Below, one piece after another: positions 32,979 through 36,807 of a DNA stretch of 36,807 nucleotides (positions are counted from its first letter, which is position 1; each line of letters starts with the position of its first letter). The translations under genes and the position numbers were made by a program. The notes under the pieces were generated by a model. The model was not told the origin of the DNA. It saw nothing but the letters and a program-made list of their open reading frames with translations, and made no database searches. This DNA is from a virus. Location of the stretch: positions 1 to 36,807 of IMG/VR virus record IMGVR_UViG_3300007539_000062; one strand, written 5' to 3'.

Positions 32979-34016
32979 TTATTGTTGTAGTGCTTCTAAA
33001 CCCACCATGAGTCCATCAGGAGCGAGTTTAGCGTAAATCATTGTAGTTTTAATGTCGGCGTGTCCCATCCACTTCTGTACGACTGTAATAGGAACTCCTC
33101 GTTGTACTAGACGACTAGCACATGAGTGACGTGTAATATAAAAAACAAAATCTTTATCGTCGTTATTCATTTCTTCACGAACACAATCCCAATGTCTTCT
33201 TACACGTTGGTTGTCCCACCATCGGAATGGGTATTCTATATCGTACTTACAAGACATTTCCCAATGTTTGTGTGCGCGTTTAGTTAATGGAACAGTTCGG
33301 GCAATCCCTGTTTTAGTTTGGTGTTCATAAATATCAACTACCCAAACATTCTTGACCTTGTCGTGACGCACTTGTTTTCTTTGGATTTGTCTTGATTCTT
33401 CAGGGCGTAAACCTGTATCAATAGACCAACCAAAGAACTTAATGAACCTTGAGAAATCTTTGGCTGTGTTGTGGTATCTGTTAGCTAGTTTCAGTAGAAC
33501 TTGAATGATTGTTTGCTCTTCTTCATCTGACCAAAATATCAAACGTTGGTTCTTTGTTTTGAACCTAGGTATGTGAGGCATGGCATCAATCCAACCTCTT
33601 ACTAACGCAAAGTTTAGAGCTTTCCGTAACTTGGCTAACTTACAATTAACTGTGGCAGGTTTAAGACCTAAGTTTTTCAAATGTTTTACAAACTTATCTA
33701 TATGAGTTGTTTTAATGTTGCGGGCAGGTATGTCCCCAAAATATTCATTAAATTTTTTTATCTCATACAAACAATCTTGTTCTTGAGCTTGTCCTTCCCA
33801 AACATTGACAAACGTTTCATCAAGTACATCCGAAAGTGATTTGTCTTTGCTGTCTCCACTAATTATATCATTCAAAGAAATGTTAAGAGCTATACGTCTT
33901 TTCATCTCTGCTTCCCAAGCATTCGCTTCAACTTCAGTATCGAAACTTCTGCGATGTCTTGTGCCGTTCTTCATAAAGTCGGCTTGGTAACTGCTATTTA
34001 TTTGTCGAATACTCAT
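32979..34016 (-). CDS. int: Tyrosine recombinase, phage integrase
   Basis: This 345-residue integrase has an N-terminal arm-binding-like region (SYQADFMKNGTRHRRSFDTE), a core-binding SAM-like domain (about 60-145) and a catalytic domain. Catalytic residues are Arg204 (TGLRPEE), Lys235 (QTKTG), Arg296 (ITRHSCASRL), His319 (GHADI) and Tyr328 (MIYAKL). The first His of the usual HxxR motif is Tyr293 here. All other catalytic residues are present, so activity is expected. Its start overlaps the end of the MarR-like gene by 23 bases, so the two are translated together. I could not find a tRNA-like attachment core nearby. Confidence 0.93.
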   Translation of the reverse strand: MSIRQINSSYQADFMKNGTRHRRSFDTEVEANAWEAEMKRRIALNISLNDIISGDSKDKSLSDVLDETFVNVWEGQAQEQDCLYEIKKFNEYFGDIPARNIKTTHIDKFVKHLKNLGLKPATVNCKLAKLRKALNFALVRGWIDAMPHIPRFKTKNQRLIFWSDEEEQTIIQVLLKLANRYHNTAKDFSRFIKFFGWSIDTGLRPEESRQIQRKQVRHDKVKNVWVVDIYEHQTKTGIARTVPLTKRAHKHWEMSCKYDIEYPFRWWDNQRVRRHWDCVREEMNNDDKDFVFYITRHSCASRLVQRGVPITVVQKWMGHADIKTTMIYAKLAPDGLMVGLEALQQ

Positions 34017-34389
34017 GTGTAATATCTAATATGTCTTGTTTCAAAGCTTTACCTTTGATGTCTAGGCTTACAATTCTGACACGTGCATCACGTGAGTCAA
34101 CACTAAATTTAATGATTTTACGATTTAATAAATATCTACAACTACGGTGTAATCTTACTGCTGTTGTATCTAATGCTTTTTGTATGTCTGCAAATGGTAC
34201 GGAAGACTCTGCACTACATAGAATATAGTAAACTGATAAGGTATATAAGTCTAAGTTACCTAAATAATCATGGAGCTTCTTTCCACGTTGGATGCAAGCA
34301 AATGAAAACACACCGCTCTGAAAACGGTATTTTATAGCACCATTCCCAACAAAATGGTTTGATTGTATCGATTTTATTGCTGTCCCCAT
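33994..34389 (-). CDS. MarR-like winged-helix regulator
   Basis: From the ATG at 34389 this protein is 131 residues long; a GTG at 34401 would add four residues. The C-terminal half fits a MarR-type winged helix: LDLYTLSVYYILCSAESSVP, FADIQKALDTTAVRLHRSCR, then the wing and closing helix VDSRDARVRIVSLDIKGKAL, close to the D-RD-R...SLT-KG pattern of MarR proteins. A sigma70-like promoter (34427-34455) lies just upstream and a palindrome further up. Linked to the integrase by overlap, it is the leading candidate for a lysogeny regulator. Its N-terminal 45 residues are not typical of MarR. Confidence 0.65.
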   Translation of the reverse strand: MGTAIKSIQSNHFVGNGAIKYRFQSGVFSFACIQRGKKLHDYLGNLDLYTLSVYYILCSAESSVPFADIQKALDTTAVRLHRSCRYLLNRKIIKFSVDSRDARVRIVSLDIKGKALKQDILDITHEYSTNK

Positions 34390-34426
34390 AACACCCCACA
34401 CATTGTATTATTTCAATACTGAAAAG

Positions 34427-34455
34427 ATAATATACTGTGATTCCCGACATAGCAA
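34427..34455 (-). promoter_or_regulatory. Putative sigma70-type promoter of the MarR-like gene
   Basis: On the minus strand TTGCTA (34450-34455) and TATTAT (34427-34432) are separated by 17 bases. A start near 34420 would leave a leader of about 20-30 bases before the gene. Confidence 0.5.
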
Positions 34456-34482
34456 TAGATAATTTCAAATGTGTAATTAATT

Positions 34483-34491
34483 GGGTATGCT
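34483..34491 (-). repeat. AGCATACCC nonamer, copy B
   Basis: This copy is preceded by ATGTATAA as at 392-400. It overlaps the start-point region of the promoter-like sequence at 34491-34518. Confidence 0.6.
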
Positions 34492-34518
34492 TTATACATC
34501 TAGTAAAACGTTTTACAA
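34491..34518 (-). promoter_or_regulatory. Promoter-like sequence overlapped by a palindrome
   Basis: The minus strand has TTGTAA (34513-34518), a 16-base spacer and TATAAA (34491-34496). The perfect palindrome at 34503-34516 covers the spacer and part of the -35 element, a typical arrangement for repression. Confidence 0.4.
34503..34516. promoter_or_regulatory. Perfect 14-bp palindrome, operator candidate
   Basis: GTAAAACGTTTTAC is a perfect palindrome about 115 bp upstream of the MarR-like gene. MarR-type dimers bind palindromes of about this size, so autoregulation is plausible. The sequence differs from the palindromes before the RNA polymerase gene. Confidence 0.55.
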
Positions 34519-34554
34519 AGGGTTATTTAACACTAAATATTAATAGTATTTTTT

Positions 34555-34574
34555 GGGTATGCTTTGGGTATGCT
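34555..34574 (-). repeat. Tandem AGCATACCC nonamers, copies C and D
   Basis: Two direct copies at 34566-34574 and 34555-34563 are spaced 11 bp apart, about one helical turn, so proteins bound to both would lie on the same DNA face. They lie between the GC-rich block and the regulator promoter. Confidence 0.65.
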
Positions 34575-34640
34575 CTCAGCCCCCGCCCGCCCGCTTCGGA
34601 CTCGCCTAAGATTTTCGAGCGTTCGGCAGGATGATAGTTA

Positions 34641-34684
34641 TTTCCCTGCGAACGGAGTGAGCCTAGCTTAGCCCCGCAGGGAAA
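34641..34684. repeat. GC-rich stem-loop in the regulator leader
   Basis: TTTCCCTGCG (34641-34650) and CGCAGGGAAA (34675-34684) form a perfect 10-bp inverted repeat with a 24-base loop that contains GAGCCTAGCTTAG. The loop and left arm resemble positions 32-58. No T-tract follows on the minus strand, so it is not a terminator for the genes here. Confidence 0.6.
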
Positions 34685-34691
34685 AAATTTT

Positions 34692-34703
34692 CGGTGATAG
34701 TGC
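34692..34703 (-). promoter_or_regulatory. GCACTATCACCG box, copy 2
   Basis: This is identical to the box at 144-155 and likewise precedes an A/T run and a GC-rich segment. It lacks the TATAA found in copy 1, so the host-type promoter of copy 1 is not conserved while the box is. It lies just downstream of the terminator at 34729-34754. Confidence 0.35.
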
Positions 34704-34719
34704 GGAACTCTTGAAAATG

Positions 34720-34754
34720 TTATATAAAAAAGCCCTCCGATTATGGAAGGCTTT
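34720..34754 (-). terminator. Rho-independent terminator at the end of the early block
   Basis: On the minus strand AAAGCCTTCC and GGAGGGCTTT form a 10-bp stem (one G-T pair) with a 6-base loop, followed by a T-rich tract. It separates the early small genes from the regulator-integrase unit. Confidence 0.9.
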
Positions 34755-34761
34755 CTTATTA

Positions 34762-34824
34762 TTATGTTATGTTAAGCATTAGAATTATAAATAGAACTCC
34801 AAGCAACAGGGGTAAGGCAATCAT
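34762..34824 (-). CDS. Possible 20-residue hydrophobic peptide
   Basis: From the ATG at 34824, three bases after the stop of the preceding gene, a short frame encodes MIALPLLLGVLFIILMLNIT and stops just before the terminator. It would be a single membrane helix. There is no clear ribosome binding site, but the close coupling and the purely hydrophobic composition make it worth listing. Confidence 0.35.
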   Translation of the reverse strand: MIALPLLLGVLFIILMLNIT

Positions 34825-34827
34825 AGG

Positions 34828-35019
34828 CTATTCAATTCCGATTAGTATTATTTCTGTGTTACACTCGTCGTCGTGGTAAACGGTAACTTCTTCTGTAACA
34901 ACTTCCTCCAAATAATAATTTGTGGGGTCGTCGTCGTGAATCATATCTGACGTTACCAAACGAACTTGAGAGTTAGGTGGGACGTTCAATAATTGTATTA
35001 TTAATTCCTGTGCATTCAT
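34828..35019 (-). CDS. Small acidic early protein
   Basis: This is a 63-residue acidic protein beginning MNAQELIIQLLNVPPNSQVR and rich in Asp and Glu (HDDDPTNYYLEEVVTEEVTV). Its ATG overlaps the stop of the upstream gene (ATGA) and a GGAGG-type site lies in front. No family is recognised. It is the last normal-sized gene of the early block. Confidence 0.7.
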   Translation of the reverse strand: MNAQELIIQLLNVPPNSQVRLVTSDMIHDDDPTNYYLEEVVTEEVTVYHDDECNTEIILIGIE

Positions 35020-35363
35020 TCGTCACTCCCTCCAATCTCTTCCAACCAAATACCGTTTTCGCTGTGTATTGGATTGTAATAAACTTTGTTAGGGTTTTGG
35101 TCGTGAATAGTTTCACTCTGCTCGTCCCAAACGCTATGATGTAAATTACCAAGAGCGTCTAAGGTGTAGTAGTCGTCGCCCTCACGGAACGGATACCCAA
35201 ACTCTTTCTCTAGGTGTCGGCGGATTGTATCCTGCACAACGAACTCTGTGGAATCGTCGGTGTCTGTACAGTTAGGACAAAGCCCTGCTCTTACCAAATC
35301 GTCAACAATGTTTAATGCCACGTCAGCAATGTCGTCGTCTTTAAGTGTTTTTCTCTCAGTCAT
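35016..35363 (-). CDS. Early protein, paralogue of the upstream gene
   Basis: This is a 115-residue acidic protein. Residues 8-55 (DDDIADVALNIVDDLVRAGL, then VVQDTIRRHLEKEF) resemble the C-terminal half of the 94-residue protein encoded just upstream, suggesting tandem duplication. It has one CPNC pair near residue 29 and an aromatic, acidic C-terminal half (DDYYTLDALGNLHHSVWDEQ). A good AAAGGAG site precedes the ATG. Function is unknown. Confidence 0.72.
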   Translation of the reverse strand: MTERKTLKDDDIADVALNIVDDLVRAGLCPNCTDTDDSTEFVVQDTIRRHLEKEFGYPFREGDDYYTLDALGNLHHSVWDEQSETIHDQNPNKVYYNPIHSENGIWLEEIGGSDE

Positions 35364-35640
35364 TGCTAAACTCCTTTACTAAATGTTTTGTAATGGTGTC
35401 ACGAATAGCGGTAATACTGTGCCAAGCTAAACCCTCTTTTACCAAATCGTCAAAAATGTTTGATGAGATAGAAGCAAGGTCGTCGTTGGTGTAGAACTGT
35501 TGAGTGTTTGTTGGTTCAACAACTTTTATAGAACTTGTGGTGTTGTAAGGTCGTGACATTGCCAAGTCTCCTACTTTTTCCATAAAGTCACAAAAGTGTT
35601 TTTCTTTAAGGTTTGCGACGTCTAATTTGAATCTAGCCAT
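35356..35640 (-). CDS. Early protein with a duplicated helical motif
   Basis: This 94-residue protein begins MARFKLDVANLKEKHFCDFM. Residues about 51-91 (NDDLASISSNIFDDLVKEGL, then AIRDTITKHLVKEF) are the counterpart of the motif in the next gene. Its start overlaps the previous stop by 8 bases and has GAGGAGGG in front. No function is recognised. Confidence 0.72.
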   Translation of the reverse strand: MARFKLDVANLKEKHFCDFMEKVGDLAMSRPYNTTSSIKVVEPTNTQQFYTNDDLASISSNIFDDLVKEGLAWHSITAIRDTITKHLVKEFSND

Positions 35641-35989
35641 TATCGCCCTCCTCTTCTAAATACTTCTCCTCATCTATGACGTCTGACTCAGCTCCGCCTA
35701 AATATTCTGAAGCGTGTTCATAAGCATAATCAATGTCTTTGTGTATCTTGAAATTATTCCACTCTTCCCAAGTTGCGGGTTTATTGGTGAATTGAGATTT
35801 ATAATCGTCTAGTTGGCAACGGTCATAAAGAACAAGAACATCATCACCATCTAAACAACCTGTTAGCAAAGAATCTATACTTGTAATTAAATTTTTAAAA
35901 TGAACTCTGCCTGCAACGGATTGCAAATCGCTTGCGGTGGTTTCTTTTATGTCTTTTAAATAACTTCTTATTTTTTCGACTTTATCCAT
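35633..35989 (-). CDS. Acidic early protein of unknown function
   Basis: I start this 118-residue protein at the ATG at 35989 because AAAGGAG lies seven bases before it; the longer frame upstream lies inside the neighbouring gene. It begins MDKVEKIRSYLKDIKETT and ends in a very acidic tail (DVIDEEKYLEEEGDNG). The central part contains LLTGCLDGDDVLVLYDR. It overlaps the upstream gene by 8 bases. No family is recognised. Confidence 0.7.
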   Translation of the reverse strand: MDKVEKIRSYLKDIKETTASDLQSVAGRVHFKNLITSIDSLLTGCLDGDDVLVLYDRCQLDDYKSQFTNKPATWEEWNNFKIHKDIDYAYEHASEYLGGAESDVIDEEKYLEEEGDNG

Positions 35990-36401
35990 TGTTAGACTCC
36001 TTTCCCCAAGTGTCCTCAACAACAACTTTGAAATGTTTTGTAAGAGCGTTGGCGTGTTCCAAGAAATTCTTTGAAAGATTCTCATCGCAATACTTGGTAA
36101 CTTCAAAGCCAATATCTAACTCATCGAGATTCTTCTCTGCAAGGCGGTCGTCAATGTGGTCATTGATGTTATCCGTCTCCACAAAATTTTCGGTGTATTG
36201 ATAAATGTTGTCGGAAGTAATAATGTCATTGTCCCAAACAAAGTCCTGCATTGTTCGGTCAAGGTCTTCCTTGTCAATGAAGTCGCAAGTATCGTCAATA
36301 TACAGTTCAGCACCTTTTATAGCAAGGTCTTCTACTACTAATTTAAAAGCGTCTGATTTAACAACCGCTTGAATAATTTTGTTTTTGATTAATTTTAGCA
36401 T
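35982..36401 (-). CDS. Acidic early protein of unknown function
   Basis: This 139-residue protein begins with a basic, hydrophobic helix (MLKLIKNKIIQAVVKSDAF) and then becomes strongly acidic (DDTCDFIDKEDLDR, ETDNINDHIDDRLAEKNLDE). Early T7-like proteins with such composition often act on host enzymes or mimic DNA, but nothing here proves it. No good ribosome binding site is visible. It follows the first early gene after 15 bases. Confidence 0.7.
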   Translation of the reverse strand: MLKLIKNKIIQAVVKSDAFKLVVEDLAIKGAELYIDDTCDFIDKEDLDRTMQDFVWDNDIITSDNIYQYTENFVETDNINDHIDDRLAEKNLDELDIGFEVTKYCDENLSKNFLEHANALTKHFKVVVEDTWGKESNNG

Positions 36402-36416
36402 AATAATAATGTGTGT

Positions 36417-36641
36417 TTATGAATCTATTTCAGTTTCATTTATTGTTTTTATTAAAAACAGGATTTGTTCGACTGCTTCTGAATAATAAAAATTGTTGGT
36501 CTTATCTTCTGTAATTAGAAAATCTTTTTCTGTATTGTTTAAGCTTTCCCTAATTAGTAAATAAATCTTATCTTCAATTTCGTTTACTTTTTCAATCGGA
36601 AACCCAAGGTAAGTATGATTGTTTAATATATCTTTGCTCAT
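36417..36641 (-). CDS. First early gene, small protein of unknown function
   Basis: From the ATG at 36641 this protein has 74 residues (MSKDILNNHTYLGFPIEKVN at the start, FYYSEAVEQILFLIKTINET near the end). The frame opens further to a TTG at 36665, which I consider less likely. It has no recognised domain. It is the first gene reached from the high-coordinate end and is preceded by three nonamer repeats. Confidence 0.6.
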   Translation of the reverse strand: MSKDILNNHTYLGFPIEKVNEIEDKIYLLIRESLNNTEKDFLITEDKTNNFYYSEAVEQILFLIKTINETEIDS

Positions 36642-36807
36642 TCTTTTAGTCTGACGGCGTGTCAAGTTAAGTCAACACTTATTTTTTTCTACGTGGAACT
36701 TATGGGTATGCTCCTGCCAAACATTCGTGGGTATGCTTTTAGATTACCTTGGGTATGCTCTTGCCGAACCTTTGAAAAAGTTTTTTGCCCTTGACCCTCA
36801 AAATGAT
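36642..36807. other. Noncoding leader at the high-coordinate end
   Basis: This region contains three AGCATACCC nonamers and the segment TTGCCGAACCTTTG, related to GCCGAACCTTAGG near position 61. A perfect TTGACA lies at about 36666-36671 on the minus strand, but no matching -10 element is seen. No gene is found. It probably continues across the window ends into positions 1-183. Confidence 0.5.
36704..36759 (-). repeat. Three AGCATACCC nonamers, copies E-G
   Basis: Direct copies at 36751-36759, 36729-36737 and 36704-36712 have start-to-start spacings of 22 and 25 bp, near two helical turns. All are in the same orientation as the copies near the integrase block and lie just before the first early gene. 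Confidence 0.65.

Larger units (their letters stand above)
34390..34728. other. Noncoding control region before the regulator-integrase operon
   Basis: I see no gene I trust here. Read along the direction of transcription the region holds the GCACTATCACCG box, a 10-bp stem, a GC-rich block (34575-34690), two tandem AGCATACCC nonamers, a perfect 14-bp palindrome within a promoter-like sequence, a third nonamer, and a second promoter-like sequence near the regulator start. A phage attachment site is also expected near the integrase, but its core cannot be located from one genome. Confidence 0.6.

Noticed and set aside
34268-34468. Minus-strand frame of 66 codons overlapping the MarR-like gene
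   Set aside because: Most of it overlaps the better supported regulator in another frame and includes the promoter region.
34575-34690. GC-rich block as a tRNA fragment or attachment core
   Set aside because: I looked on both strands for a T-arm (GTTCGA-type) and CCA-like end and found none; the block instead resembles positions 1-160 of this window.
1-36807. Direct terminal repeat between the two window ends
   Set aside because: The first and last few hundred bases share only short segments, not a continuous repeat, so a terminal repeat cannot be claimed from the window.
1-36807. tRNA genes, CRISPR arrays and insertion sequences
   Set aside because: No cloverleaf with a T-arm, no regularly spaced long repeats and no transposase with terminal inverted repeats was seen.

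Overview
The window looks like an essentially complete, inverted genome of a T7-like podovirus (Autographiviridae type). Every gene I support lies on the minus strand, so transcription runs from high to low coordinates. The identifying set is a single-subunit T7-type RNA polymerase, gp2.5-type SSB, endonuclease I, gp4-type primase-helicase, family A DNA polymerase, 5'-3' exonuclease, gp8-type portal, gp9-type scaffold, gp10-type capsid, gp11/gp12 tail tube proteins, gp13 to gp16-like internal proteins, gp17-type fiber and terminase. The AT-rich base composition, several small protein families I associate with marine phages, and a tyrosine integrase placed just before the RNA polymerase resemble temperate podoviruses of marine Alphaproteobacteria such as SAR11. 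That host assignment is an inference. I found no tRNA, CRISPR array or insertion sequence.

Layout in the direction of transcription: (1) 36807 to about 34730 is an early block of small, mostly acidic proteins with good ribosome binding sites, including two neighbouring paralogues, closed by a strong terminator at 34729-34754. (2) 34703 to 32201 is a lysogeny and control block: a structured GC-rich leader, a MarR-like regulator overlapping the integrase, an HTH protein, a small coiled-coil protein, then a palindrome-rich control region in front of the RNA polymerase. (3) 32164 to 23726 holds the RNA polymerase and DNA metabolism genes. (4) 23708 to 1389 holds virion, lysis-candidate and packaging genes, with a terminator after the capsid gene as in T7. 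(5) 1388 to 1 carries a repeat-rich gap, three small genes, a terminator and a GC-rich noncoding end.

Three things stand out. The 1553-residue gp16-like internal protein carries two SAP-like motifs and a class I SAM-methyltransferase-like domain. The gap before the RNA polymerase gene has two copies of a 22-bp palindrome, a third related one and a nested array of TGTCTAT repeats, which looks like an operator region for a lysis-lysogeny decision in a T7-type phage. A noncoding module (GCACTATCACCG box, GC-rich segment, AGCATACCC nonamers) occurs twice, once before the regulator-integrase operon and once split across the two ends of the window. The second copy suggests that the window ends are contiguous in the replicating or assembled genome and that both early operons share a control protein.

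The genes fit a phage that could switch between integration (regulator, integrase) and T7-style lytic growth (own RNA polymerase, own replisome, late genes, packaging). No endolysin or transglycosylase could be recognised.
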